From Neorhizobium galegae (GTDB taxonomy: Bacteria > Pseudomonadota > Alphaproteobacteria > Rhizobiales > Rhizobiaceae), in the NCBI RefSeq assembly GCF_017877055.1, contig NZ_JAGIPG010000003.1:797691-861690 (forward strand): a DNA stretch of 64,000 nt, written 5' to 3'. Position numbers and translations under genes: made by a program. This document shows, piece by piece, positions 34,953 to 43,735 of this stretch. Numbering within the stretch: the first letter of the stretch is position 1; every line of letters starts with the position of its first letter. Under the pieces are notes generated by a model. That model was given only the letters and a program-made list of their open reading frames with translations, ran no database searches and was not told the DNA's origin.

Positions 34953-35293
34953 CCGGCCTCGACCGAAGCCCAACGCGTTTGACATGCATCCGACGCGCTG
35001 GGCTTGATGCCACCGGCGACCGCATTTCTTGTCGATTGATGGAGCCAGGAAGCAGGTCCTTCTATGACGCACCAGCCGCCACCGATCCGACCTCATGATC
35101 AAAATTGCTGCTCTTTTAGCCCAACCTATTTTGTGCAGGCTAAGCCGCCGGCGGCGACCTCGACCCCTCGAAGTGCCGCAGAGGGTCTGTCGTCACCTAA
35201 ACGAACTGCGCGCGGGTGGATGAAGGGCAAGGCCTACGGCCGATCCGCCCGCGATCTCCCCGACTGAGGAGGGATCTCACAAGACATCCCCTG
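34953..35293 (+). other. 341-bp convergent intergenic region with terminator-like hairpin
   Basis: Between the last operon gene and the converging LysR gene. Positions 34966-35005 hold the hairpin described next; the rest shows no credible gene, only a short unsupported frame. Confidence 0.55.
34966..35005 (+). terminator. Long hairpin ending the ABC/amidohydrolase operon
   Basis: AAGCCCAACGCGT (34966-34978) pairs with ACGCGCTGGGCTT (34993-35005): 13 positions with one mismatch and a 14-base loop, 14 bases after the stop. There is no long T-run, so Rho-independent action is likely but not certain. Confidence 0.6.
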
Positions 35294-36202
35294 TTAACCG
35301 GGCATTTGGTGTCTGGAGCGGAGGAATTCCATCAAGTCACTGGCTGGCTTGGGCAAAGCGCGGCGGGTTGATGCAATCTGCCGCACATCGAAGCCCAATT
35401 CATCTCCAGCGAAATCGACCTTAACCAGATCACCGCGCTCGAGATCAGCCGCTACGCTCCGTTCCAGCGAACAGGCAATGCCTACACCAGCAACCACGAA
35501 CTCGCGCAGGAACTGGTACTCCGTCGCCTGCGCCGCGACCTTTACGTGGCTAATACCGGCATTCGCCAAAAGCTTCGAGACACCGCGTCCAAACAGCGAA
35601 GAAGGCGGAGGGCCTACGAAGTCGTAGCGTGCCACGTCCTGCGGCTTGACACGCTTGCGGTGGGCAAGCGGGTGGTTCGGCGAGGCAATGAGAACCAGCT
35701 TCTCCCGGCCGATAGTTTCAGCCCGGACGCCTCGCAGGTCTTCGTTACCCAGAAAACAGCCGACGTCGGCCACGCCATCGCGAACCTCCGAAAAAACATC
35801 CTCCTGTTTGCCAATTCTTAGGACGAGCTGGATATCCGGCCGCGCTATCGCAAAGTCTGTCAGATCCTTTCGCAGAACAAAATTGGCAAGGCTTCTCTGG
35901 CACGATAGAACGACCTGCTGACCGGTCTCACCTCGGATCTTCACGACATCTGCCCGCATGTCGTCGGCCTCGGCCAGGAACTCGCGCGCATGTTGCAAAA
36001 CGCTGCGACCGATCTCGGTCAGCAACGGCTTGCGGCCCCGTCGGCGCACGAAGATCTGGCCGCCGATTTCCTTCTCGATCGCCATGATATGGGCGCTGAC
36101 GGAGGGTTGGGCGATGCCGAAACGATCGGCGGCGGCCGCGAAGCTTCCCTCCTCGACCACTGCAACCAGAACTTCCATGCGCCGGAGCGTGATATTGAAC
36201 AT
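35294..36202 (-). CDS. LysR-family transcriptional regulator
   Basis: A 302-residue LTTR: N-terminal helix-turn-helix at about 5-65 (GSFAAAADRFGIAQPSVSAHIMAIEKEIG), then a two-lobed co-inducer domain from about 90 (QQVVLSCQRSLANFVL). It is divergent from the hydantoinase cluster, the usual LTTR arrangement, with a 234-base shared region holding two perfect inverted repeats. It probably activates the hyuA-led cluster in response to a pathway intermediate and represses its own gene. Confidence 0.88.
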   Translation of the reverse strand: MFNITLRRMEVLVAVVEEGSFAAAADRFGIAQPSVSAHIMAIEKEIGGQIFVRRRGRKPLLTEIGRSVLQHAREFLAEADDMRADVVKIRGETGQQVVLSCQRSLANFVLRKDLTDFAIARPDIQLVLRIGKQEDVFSEVRDGVADVGCFLGNEDLRGVRAETIGREKLVLIASPNHPLAHRKRVKPQDVARYDFVGPPPSSLFGRGVSKLLANAGISHVKVAAQATEYQFLREFVVAGVGIACSLERSVAADLERGDLVKVDFAGDELGFDVRQIASTRRALPKPASDLMEFLRSRHQMPG

Positions 36203-36213
36203 GGTGATAACCT

Positions 36214-36229
36214 ATAGCCTATAGGCTAT
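36214..36229. promoter_or_regulatory. Perfect 16-bp palindrome ATAGCCTATAGGCTAT
   Basis: Lies 12-27 bases before the LysR ATG, where a bound regulator would block the LysR transcript. It is a probable autoregulatory operator. Confidence 0.55.
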
Positions 36230-36279
36230 CAAACCTAAAGCCCCTCAACCCGTTGCTAGTTATCGTTCGAATGGATCAA

Positions 36280-36306
36280 ATGTCATTCGAGGATGAGGAA
36301 TGACAT
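36280..36306. promoter_or_regulatory. Inverted repeat ATGTCATTC-n9-GAATGACAT
   Basis: Perfect 9-base arms with a 9-base spacer, 130-157 bases before the hyuA ATG. It may be an activator site for hyuA or, if transcribed, a first leader hairpin. Confidence 0.5.
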
Positions 36307-36325
36307 GAACAATCGCAATAGGAGC

Positions 36326-36424
36326 CTGACGCTTTAGCCGTCAGCCGGAGTGTTCCTGCCACCGCTGGCCGAGGTCTCGGCCCAATCCGCAAAGATTACA
36401 ATATTCCGCATGGGCTCCATGCGG
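36326..36424 (+). promoter_or_regulatory. Structured hyuA leader with three hairpins, one next to the ribosome site
   Basis: Three consecutive perfect stems: CTGACG/CGTCAG (36326-36344), GGCCGAG/CTCGGCC (36367-36382) and CCGCATGG/CCATGCGG (36406-36424). The last ends 2 bases before the AGGAGG of hyuA. A cis-acting RNA controlling translation is possible. The loops do not show the ACGR pattern of guanidine-II riboswitches and no known class is recognised. Confidence 0.45.
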
Positions 36425-36436
36425 GCAGGAGGACGC

Positions 36437-38500
36437 ATGAATATTGTCGGAATTGATATTGGCGGTACGTTTACCGATCTGGTCGGTTATGTCGACGGCA
36501 GGATCGTGACGTCGAAGACTTCGACCGTGCCGGCCGATCCGACCCAGGGCATCGCCCGCAGCCTCGAGCTTGCGAACTGCGATCCCAACGAACTCAACGA
36601 GATTCTGCACGGTTCGACGATCGCCATCAACACGGTGCTGGAGCGCAAGGGCGCCCGCACCGCGCTGATCACCACGAGCGGCTTCCGCGACGTTTATGCG
36701 ATCGGCCGTTCGAACCGCATCCAGGCCTTCAACCTGTTCTTCAAACGCCCGCAGCCGCTGGTGCCGCGCAGCCTGACCTTCGAGATTCCGGAACGCGTGC
36801 TTGCATCGGGCGAAGTGCTCGAAGCGCTGGACGAGAAGGCGGTTGCGGCCGTCATCGCCGAGATCGAAGCGGCCGGCATCGAGTCCGTCGCGGTGTGCCT
36901 CCTGCATTCCTGGGCGAATCCCGATCACGAGCGCCGCGTCGGCGACATGCTGCGCAAGGCGCTGCCGAATGTCTTCGTGACGCTGTCGCATGAAATCCTG
37001 CGCGAATACCGCGAATACGAGCGCTCCTCGACCACCGCGCTCAACGCTTTCGTCGGCCCGCGCGTCGAAGGTTATCTGAAGCGTCTCGAAACTTATCTCC
37101 GTTCCGGCGCCTTCGACGGCAAGATCCATATCATGCGATCGAACGGTGGCGTGATGTCGATTGGCCAGGCGCAGGAACAGCCGGTCTCGATGATGGAATC
37201 CGGTCCGGTGGCCGGCATGATCGGCGCCGGGCGTCTGGCCAAGCTGCTTGGCCTCAAGCGCTGCATCGGCTTCGACATGGGCGGTACGACCGCCAAGTCG
37301 AGCCTGATCACCGATGGAGCGCCGGCTATCGAAACCGGTTACGTGATCGGTGAAGAAGCCGACGGCCAGCCGATGCAGCTGCCGGTCGTCAACATCGTCG
37401 AAGTCGGCGCCGGCGGCGGTTCGATCGCCTGGGTCGACAATGCGGGTGGTCTGCATGTGGGTCCCCAGAGCGTCGGTGCCGATCCGGGCCCTGCCTGCTA
37501 TGGCAAGGGGGCGGACTTGCCCGTCGTCACCGACGCCGACCTCATTCTAGGCCGCATCAATCCGCAGCGCTTCCTCAACGGCGGCATGCCGCTCGACAAG
37601 GCGGCCTCCGAACAGGCGATGCTGAGCAAGGTCGGCAATACGCTGAAGCTCAATCCGGTCGAGGCAGCGCTCGGCGTTGCGAAGATCGCCGACAGTTCCA
37701 TGTCGCTGTCGGTGCGTGCCGTCTCGATCAACAAGGGCATCGACCCGCGCGATACCGCGATGATCGCCTTCGGGGGCGCCGGTCCGCTGCATGCGATCGC
37801 CATTGCCCGCGAGATCTACATTCCGCTGGTCATCATCCCGAAACTGCCGGGTACTTTCTCCGCACTAGGCATGCTGATGGCGTCCTGGCGCCAGGATTTC
37901 GTCCAGACGTTCATCGGCCGCGTCGGCGAGCTTTCCGAGGCTGGCGTCGAGAAGGTCTATGCGGAGCTCGTTGCCACCGGCCGCGAACAGATGAAGCGCG
38001 ACGGGATTGCCGAGAACAAGGCGGATCACCGCTTCTTCGCCGACCTGCGTTATGTCGGCCAGGAACATGCGATCTCGATCCCGATCGAAAATACCGGCAT
38101 GCTGTCCGGCGACACCAGCGAAGTCCGCAAGCGTTTCGACACCGAGCATGACCGCCGCTACAGCCAGTCAGCGCCGACCGAAGCGCTCGAAATCGTCAGC
38201 CTGCGCCTGGTCCTGACTGCTGCCCGCACCGACAACGTCGCCGAGGAATGGCTGTCCCGCCCGTGGGAGCCGGAAGCTGAAGCAGAAGTCGGCAGCCGCG
38301 ACGTGGTTTTCAACGATGCGGCAAAGCCGCTGAAGACAGCGATCTACTGGCGCCCGGCGCTGCCGGCCGGCTTCAAGCTCACCGGCCCTGCGGTCATCGA
38401 AGAACCGAATTCCACCATCCTGATCCATCCCGGCGACGAAGTCGTCGTCCATGAGGCAGGCCATCTCCTGGTGACGCTCGCCAAGCAGAGCGAGGAATAA
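36437..38500 (+). CDS. hyuA: Hydantoinase/oxoprolinase family, HyuA-like subunit
   Basis: A 687-residue HyuA/N-methylhydantoinase-A family protein of the ASKHA ATPase fold. The start at 36437 has AGGAGG in front and begins directly with NIVGIDIGGTFTDLVGY; an upstream ATG would add an unrelated tail. Further motifs are HGSTIAINTVLERKGA, MESGPVAGMIGA, GFDMGGTTAKSSL and IAFGGAGPLHA. With HyuB it catalyses ATP-dependent opening of a lactam or imide ring (N-methylhydantoin, 5-oxoproline) or acetone-like carboxylation. Context with a creatinase-like gene favours an N-substituted hydantoin. Confidence 0.88.
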   Translation: MNIVGIDIGGTFTDLVGYVDGRIVTSKTSTVPADPTQGIARSLELANCDPNELNEILHGSTIAINTVLERKGARTALITTSGFRDVYAIGRSNRIQAFNLFFKRPQPLVPRSLTFEIPERVLASGEVLEALDEKAVAAVIAEIEAAGIESVAVCLLHSWANPDHERRVGDMLRKALPNVFVTLSHEILREYREYERSSTTALNAFVGPRVEGYLKRLETYLRSGAFDGKIHIMRSNGGVMSIGQAQEQPVSMMESGPVAGMIGAGRLAKLLGLKRCIGFDMGGTTAKSSLITDGAPAIETGYVIGEEADGQPMQLPVVNIVEVGAGGGSIAWVDNAGGLHVGPQSVGADPGPACYGKGADLPVVTDADLILGRINPQRFLNGGMPLDKAASEQAMLSKVGNTLKLNPVEAALGVAKIADSSMSLSVRAVSINKGIDPRDTAMIAFGGAGPLHAIAIAREIYIPLVIIPKLPGTFSALGMLMASWRQDFVQTFIGRVGELSEAGVEKVYAELVATGREQMKRDGIAENKADHRFFADLRYVGQEHAISIPIENTGMLSGDTSEVRKRFDTEHDRRYSQSAPTEALEIVSLRLVLTAARTDNVAEEWLSRPWEPEAEAEVGSRDVVFNDAAKPLKTAIYWRPALPAGFKLTGPAVIEEPNSTILIHPGDEVVVHEAGHLLVTLAKQSEE

Positions 38501-38503
38501 GAC

Positions 38504-40213
38504 ATGACCCCGATGAAGAACGATCCGATCACCGTTGAAGTCGTCCGCAATGCCATCGTCGCCTATGCCGACGAGATGGCCGAGGCGCTTTGCAAATCCG
38601 CCTACAACATGATGATCTATGAGGTCCGCGACTATTGCTGCGGCCTGATCGACACGACCGGCCGGATGATCTCGCAGAACCGCGGCGGCCTGCCGATCTT
38701 CCTCGCCGATCTCGGCATCGCCGTCGAGGACGGCATCAAGAAATACGGGCTCCAGGGTTTCGAAGAGGGCGACGTCCTCGTGATGAACCATGGCCATATC
38801 TGCGGCCAGCACCTCAACAACGTCGTCGTCTACGCGCCCTGCTTCCATGACGGCGAGCTGATCGGCTTTGCCGCCAACCGCGCCCATTGGGTAGATATCG
38901 GCGGCGGTCGCCAGGGTTTCGGCTCCAACGCGACCACCGATATCTTCTCCGAAGGCCTGCAGATGCGGTCCCTGAAGATCTACAAGGCCGGTGAACTCAA
39001 CGACACGCTCTACCAGATCATCCAGGACAATATCCGTTATCCGGATGCCAGCCTCGGCGACCTGCGTGCCCAGGTGGCGTCCTGCCAGATCGGCGCCAAG
39101 CGTTATGCCGAACTGGTCGCCCGTTACGGTCGCGGCGTAGTGGAAAGCTGCGTCGAGACCATCTGGGACCAGACCGACAAGGCCGCCCGCCAGGTGATCG
39201 AACGCATTCCGGACGGCACCTATTCCGCCGAGAGCTTCCTCGACAATGACGGCCGTGATCTCGCGACGCCGCTACGCATCGCCGTCAAGGTGATCGTGTC
39301 AGGCTCGACCATCACCGTCGATTTCCACGGCATGCATCCGCAGGTCAACGGTCCGCTGAATTCCGGCCGCTCGGGCGGCATCGCGGCGGCCCGCGTCGCC
39401 TTCAAGGCGCTGACCTCGCCGGAACTCGACGTCAACGAAGGCTGCTTCCGTGCTCTCAACGTCGACCTGCCGGACGGCACGATCCTATCTGCCCGTCCGC
39501 CGGCCGCGCTCGGCCAGTGGAGTATCGCGCTACCTACTGTCATCGACACGATCCTCAAGGCGTTGGCGCCGGCCGTGCCGGAACTGATCCCGGCTGCCCA
39601 TAAGGGCGACATGGGCGGTTGCTCGTTCTTCGGTTTCTATGACGACGGTTCGCGCTTCCTGTTGATGAACATCTTTGGCGGCGGCTGGGGTGGTCGCCCG
39701 CATGAGGACGGCGAATCCGCTGCTGTCTCGGTCTGCCAGGGCGACGTGCGCAATACGCCGGTCGAGCTGCAGGAGATCAAGTATCCGTTCATCGTCGAGA
39801 AGCACGCCCTGCGTCCGGACTCCGGCGGTGCCGGCGAACATCGCGGCGGCCTCGGCATCGAGCTCACCTATCGCTGCCTGCGCGCCTGCCGCGGCAACAT
39901 CAACTTCGACCGCACCGTCACCCCGCCCTGGGGCCTGCATGGCGGCCATGCCGGCGAGGTCAGCGTGGCGATCATCGACCGCGCCGACGGCACGCAGCTG
40001 CGGGTCAACAAGGCGACCGACGTGCACTTCACGCCGGGCGATCGCATCACCTTCCTCACCGCCGGCGGCGGCGGCTACGGAGATCCCAGAAAGCGCTCGC
40101 GCTCGGATCTGGACGAGGATATCGCCAATGGTCTCGTCTCGAAGGAAGCGGCTGTCCGTGATTACGGCTATGTCGAGCCGCAGATGCCGCGCCGCATCGC
40201 AGTGAACGGCTGA
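38504..40213 (+). CDS. hyuB: Hydantoinase/oxoprolinase family, HyuB-like subunit
   Basis: A 569-residue HyuB-family partner of HyuA, starting 3 bases after it. It begins PITVEVVRNAIVAYADEMAEAL and has NRGGLPIFLADLG, HGHICGQHLNNVV, the SGGAGEHRGGLG segment and a terminal GGGGYGDP typical of the family. The two subunits form the ATP-dependent ring-opening enzyme. The next gene follows after 4 bases. Confidence 0.9.
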   Translation: MTPMKNDPITVEVVRNAIVAYADEMAEALCKSAYNMMIYEVRDYCCGLIDTTGRMISQNRGGLPIFLADLGIAVEDGIKKYGLQGFEEGDVLVMNHGHICGQHLNNVVVYAPCFHDGELIGFAANRAHWVDIGGGRQGFGSNATTDIFSEGLQMRSLKIYKAGELNDTLYQIIQDNIRYPDASLGDLRAQVASCQIGAKRYAELVARYGRGVVESCVETIWDQTDKAARQVIERIPDGTYSAESFLDNDGRDLATPLRIAVKVIVSGSTITVDFHGMHPQVNGPLNSGRSGGIAAARVAFKALTSPELDVNEGCFRALNVDLPDGTILSARPPAALGQWSIALPTVIDTILKALAPAVPELIPAAHKGDMGGCSFFGFYDDGSRFLLMNIFGGGWGGRPHEDGESAAVSVCQGDVRNTPVELQEIKYPFIVEKHALRPDSGGAGEHRGGLGIELTYRCLRACRGNINFDRTVTPPWGLHGGHAGEVSVAIIDRADGTQLRVNKATDVHFTPGDRITFLTAGGGGYGDPRKRSRSDLDEDIANGLVSKEAAVRDYGYVEPQMPRRIAVNG

Positions 40214-40217
40214 GGAC

Positions 40218-41336
40218 ATGGCGATGATCGGCGAAATCCGCAAGAAACGGTTGATCGAGGCAATGCTGGAGGCAGGGCTGGACGGCCTCGTGCTCTACGG
40301 TAATGCTTGGCAGAACGACTACCTGCGTTATGCCGCCGATTTCGGCATTCTGGAAGGTGAGGGACTGGCGGTCGTCACGCGCGATGGCGAGGTGACCCTC
40401 TATCTCGACGACGAGCTGGAAGGCGAGCGCGCCGCGGTCGAATGCCCCGAGGTCAAGACCGTCGTTGCGGGCGACCTGATCGCCACGGTGTCGGGCATCA
40501 TCGCCCGGCTCGGCAACAGCCGCATCGCTGCCGGCCCGAAACGTCATCTGCCGTATGGACTTGCCGCCCAGCGTGGCGACCTGCGTTTCGAGGACGCGAC
40601 CGCGCTGGTCGATCGCTTGCTGATGGTGAAATCCGCCGACGAGTTGAATGCCGTGCGTAGCGCCGCACGGCTGGCGGACGAGGGTTATGCGGTGTTCCGC
40701 AATGCTGCCGCCGTCGGCAAGAAGGATTACGAGCTGATCGCCGAGATCGAGTCCTTCTTCCGCAACGAAGGTGTCGACGACAATTTCATGATCATCGGCG
40801 TCGGCGGCCCGGAAGTGCGCGGCATGGCGCCACCGCTCGGCAAGATCCTGAAATCCGGCGATCTGGTGACGACCGAGCTTACCCCTTGCGTCAACGGCTA
40901 TTACGTCCAGATCTGCCGCACGCTGGTGATCGGCGAACCGAACGAGGCGCAGCGCAAGGTTTTCGGTATCTACAACGACGCGCTGGAAGCCGGCCTTGCG
41001 GTAGTCAAGCCCGGCGTGACCGCAGCCGATATCGCCCGAGCCGAGAACGACATTTTTCGCGCTCATGGTCTCGGTGAGTATGTGACCAGCGAATATACCC
41101 GCGTGCGCGGCCACGGCCTTGGTCTCTTTCCGGATACCAAGCCGCATATTCTCGAAGACGTATCCACGGTAATCGAGGAGGGCATGTCCCTGATCGTGCA
41201 CCCGAACACCTATAATCCCGAAATCGGTTATTTCGTGCACGGTGACTCGCTGATCGTCCGCGCCGACGGGCCGGAAATCTTGACGAGGACGCCGCGCGAA
41301 CTGTTCTCGGTCGGCGCCCGGAGGGCGGCGGCATGA
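40218..41336 (+). CDS. M24-fold protein resembling creatinase, non-metallo active site
   Basis: A 372-residue pita-bread (M24/creatinase) protein with the creatinase-N domain at about 5-135. The metal ligands of aminopeptidases are replaced: GDLVTTELTPCVNGYYVQICRT lacks the two Asp, and LIVHPNTYNPEIG lacks the Glu, while the catalytic His in RGHGLGL is kept. This is what creatinase looks like (GYYxALERT in the known enzyme), a cofactor-free amidinohydrolase giving sarcosine and urea. The pairing with HyuAB fits creatine/N-methylhydantoin-type chemistry, but substrate identity is inferred. Confidence 0.72.
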   Translation: MAMIGEIRKKRLIEAMLEAGLDGLVLYGNAWQNDYLRYAADFGILEGEGLAVVTRDGEVTLYLDDELEGERAAVECPEVKTVVAGDLIATVSGIIARLGNSRIAAGPKRHLPYGLAAQRGDLRFEDATALVDRLLMVKSADELNAVRSAARLADEGYAVFRNAAAVGKKDYELIAEIESFFRNEGVDDNFMIIGVGGPEVRGMAPPLGKILKSGDLVTTELTPCVNGYYVQICRTLVIGEPNEAQRKVFGIYNDALEAGLAVVKPGVTAADIARAENDIFRAHGLGEYVTSEYTRVRGHGLGLFPDTKPHILEDVSTVIEEGMSLIVHPNTYNPEIGYFVHGDSLIVRADGPEILTRTPRELFSVGARRAAA

Positions 41337-42388
41337 GACACGGTCTGATCCAGTGGCGCGAAAATGAACTCTCCCTCGCGGACGTAAAGGCGCGGCAGGC
41401 CCACCTGCAGCAGGCGATCGTCGCTGCCGGCCTCGATGGGGTGCTGATCTATACCAACCATGTGCGCTCGGCCGGCGTCACCTGGGTTTCCGGGTTTACG
41501 CCCTACTGGTCGGATGGCCTCGTCCTGGTGCTGCGCGAAGGCCTGCCGATCTTCTTGACGGCGCTGTCGAAGCGCGTCGGGGAATGGGTCAAGTCCGTGG
41601 CCCCGACCTTCGAAGTGGCTCATTCGCCCTTCCCGGGCAAGCTTGCCGGCGAGCGGCTCGCCAAGGTGGATGCAAAGCGCCTCGGCGTGGTCGAACTCGA
41701 CCGCATGCCGGGCGGCGTGGTGGACGAGATCCTGTCCGTCCTGCCAGTCGAGCTTTCCGATGCGACGGAGCTTTTCACCGCGGTTCGCGGCCAGGCGGAT
41801 CGCGCCGAGCTCGATCTCGTGCGCCACACCAACAATATCGCCCACGAGGCTTTCAAGGCTGGCGATATCGACAGCAGATATGCCGGTGATTTCACCGGTC
41901 CGGTCGAGCGCGCCGTGCGGCTTGCGGGCGCCGAGGAATGCTACGTTGCTGTCGCTCCCGACCTTTCCAAGGATCGGCGTTTCATCCGCACCGGCGGGCA
42001 AGAACTCGGCCGCACCTTCGCGGTGCGCCTGTCGATCGCCTACAACGGCGTCTGGGTTCGCCGCATCGAAACCTTCTCTGCTGTTTCCGAAATCGCCGCG
42101 CGCCTCTCCTCCGTGGGCGCGGAGCTGGACCGGGCGTCTCCCGCCCTGCCGGCCGACGGCTCGATTTCGGCTTTCTATCTGCCTAATGGCGCCAAGCTGA
42201 TCGACTGGCATCTCGAAGCGCCCCACGGCACCCGGCCGCTGAAGGTCGTGGCGGATGCGCGAACGCCACTTGCCGCGCCGGTCCCCTACGGCATCCTGAC
42301 GACCGCGTTTACCCTCGACGGCGAGACGATCGTTGCCTCGCGGCCGGTCGGGATTGGTAACGGTTCCATGCGGGAGGCAGCCGAATGA
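41333..42388 (+). CDS. Degenerate M24/creatinase-like protein, probable partner subunit
   Basis: A 351-residue protein ATGA-coupled to the creatinase-like gene. The creatinase-N domain is recognisable (LQQAIVAAGLDGVLIYTNH, then TWVSGFTPYWSDGLVLVL). The following domain aligns loosely with the pita-bread fold (RTFAVRLSIAYNGVWVRRIETFS) but has no HGxG or metal-ligand motifs. It is most likely a non-catalytic partner of the preceding protein. The gene is intact and coupled on both sides, so it is not a pseudogene. Confidence 0.6.
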   Translation: MRHGLIQWRENELSLADVKARQAHLQQAIVAAGLDGVLIYTNHVRSAGVTWVSGFTPYWSDGLVLVLREGLPIFLTALSKRVGEWVKSVAPTFEVAHSPFPGKLAGERLAKVDAKRLGVVELDRMPGGVVDEILSVLPVELSDATELFTAVRGQADRAELDLVRHTNNIAHEAFKAGDIDSRYAGDFTGPVERAVRLAGAEECYVAVAPDLSKDRRFIRTGGQELGRTFAVRLSIAYNGVWVRRIETFSAVSEIAARLSSVGAELDRASPALPADGSISAFYLPNGAKLIDWHLEAPHGTRPLKVVADARTPLAAPVPYGILTTAFTLDGETIVASRPVGIGNGSMREAAE

Positions 42389-43671
42389 ACGCAGGCGACC
42401 TCGTTTCCATTCTTCTGACGATCGATGGCGCGGACGAAAGCCTCCGCGATCTCGTCAACTCGCATACCGTCGACGCGCTTGTTTGTCTGGCGGCTGGTGC
42501 CGGTGCGACCGAAGGTTCCTCACTGCTCGCCTTCTATCGCGAAACCGGTGCCCGCGACGCACTCTCCTCTGCTGCGGGCGCGTCGGCGGCTATCCGTTTT
42601 ACGGAATGGGACGCGATCCACGTGCCTTCCTGCGCGACGCCCGATGCCATGGCTGTACCGGCGGCGCTGATTTTCGCTCAGGATCATGCGGTCTATGTGA
42701 AGGCGGTTGCCGCCGGTCACGCCGTTGGGGTGGCGCTTTCGGAGGCTGTCGGCGGCGTTTCGGCCTTGCCGGAAACCTGGCCGGGCCTGTTTGCGGCACC
42801 TGCCGTGGCGGCGGTGAGTGCAGCAATAGCGCTCAGTCTTTCGGACGAACAGGTTGCGCAGGCGCTGGTGCTGTCCATGGCGGGCAGTTCGGGCCGCAAC
42901 GGCCGTCCGTCGGGCATGCCGTCGGCCCGCTGGCTGGTGATCGGCGAAGCGGTATTGAAGGGCATTCGAGCGGCGCTCGCTGCGAAAGCGGATATCAAAG
43001 GCGACCTCGAACTCCTCTCTCCAGGCTGGATGAAGGGACAGGCAGCGGCAGCCGTTGCCTTGGAACCTGCCCATGTCGATCCGCTGGCGATCGCGCGGGT
43101 CGGAATGAAGCCCTTCGTCTCCGCCCGTCAGGGCGTCAATGCGATACAAGCTTTCCGTCATCTGCTGGAAAAGGGCGTCGATCCCGGCGCCGTCGATAGT
43201 GTCGAGGTTTTTCTGCCACCCGTGGCAGCACCCGTCGCCAGCCGGCCGCTTATGGCCGAAGATCGGTTGTCGACCATCGCCCATCTGGGACTGCAGCTCG
43301 GCATCGCTGCCCTTGAGCCTGCAAGGCTGACGGATGTGGATCGCTCACGTCCCTTCAATGCGGAAGTCCTGGCCTTTGCCGAGCTCGTCACGATCACGGC
43401 CGATGAGACGCTCGCCGGCGAAGGCTGGCCTGCGCGTGTTGTCCTGACTGAAAAGGGACAGACACGCGAGGGCATCTGGCCTCAGGCTTGTGGTGAGGAC
43501 GCGCAGGCTATGCTCGGCCGCAAGATCGAAAGCCTTCCCGCCAAGACGGCGCGGCATTTGCAGCGGCTGGAAGCCGCGCTTGCCGATGCCGATGCGGCCG
43601 CGGTGCAGGAGGCCCGCAGCCTCCTCATGGAGCTTACGGATGCCTCTTTCCCGAGGAGCGAGGCGGCCTGA
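42385..43671 (+). CDS. MmgE/PrpD-like family protein
   Basis: A 428-residue protein whose middle resembles MmgE/PrpD (2-methylcitrate dehydratase and relatives): AVPAALIFAQDHAVYVKAVAAGHAVGVALSEAVGG, then ALVLSMAGSSG with SPGWMKGQAAAAVALE, where PrpD proteins read KxxHxGxAA. PrpD proteins are dehydratases or isomerases of acid substrates. The match is by pattern only and the N-terminus is weakly conserved. It is ATGA-coupled to the preceding gene and ends 65 bases before the importer binding-protein gene. Confidence 0.6.
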   Translation: MNAGDLVSILLTIDGADESLRDLVNSHTVDALVCLAAGAGATEGSSLLAFYRETGARDALSSAAGASAAIRFTEWDAIHVPSCATPDAMAVPAALIFAQDHAVYVKAVAAGHAVGVALSEAVGGVSALPETWPGLFAAPAVAAVSAAIALSLSDEQVAQALVLSMAGSSGRNGRPSGMPSARWLVIGEAVLKGIRAALAAKADIKGDLELLSPGWMKGQAAAAVALEPAHVDPLAIARVGMKPFVSARQGVNAIQAFRHLLEKGVDPGAVDSVEVFLPPVAAPVASRPLMAEDRLSTIAHLGLQLGIAALEPARLTDVDRSRPFNAEVLAFAELVTITADETLAGEGWPARVVLTEKGQTREGIWPQACGEDAQAMLGRKIESLPAKTARHLQRLEAALADADAAAVQEARSLLMELTDASFPRSEAA

Positions 43672-43697
43672 AGGGACACTGGAACTTATGAAAAACG

Positions 43698-43721
43698 GAT
43701 GCCGCAGGGAGTGCCGGCATC
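43698..43721 (+). repeat. Intercistronic hairpin before the binding-protein gene
   Basis: GATGCCG and CGGCATC form a 7-bp stem with a 10-base loop, ending 2 bases before the AAGGAGG of the next gene. It may affect processing or translation start. Confidence 0.45.
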
Positions 43722-43735
43722 ACAAGGAGGAGAGA

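Noticed and set aside
33429..35102. Long minus-strand open frame (557 codons)
   Set aside because: Antisense to the DppF-like and amidohydrolase genes; composition rich in Arg/Asp/His with no domain pattern.
36326..36424. Guanidine-II (mini-ykkC) riboswitch
   Set aside because: The hairpin loops do not carry the ACGR sequence expected of that class.
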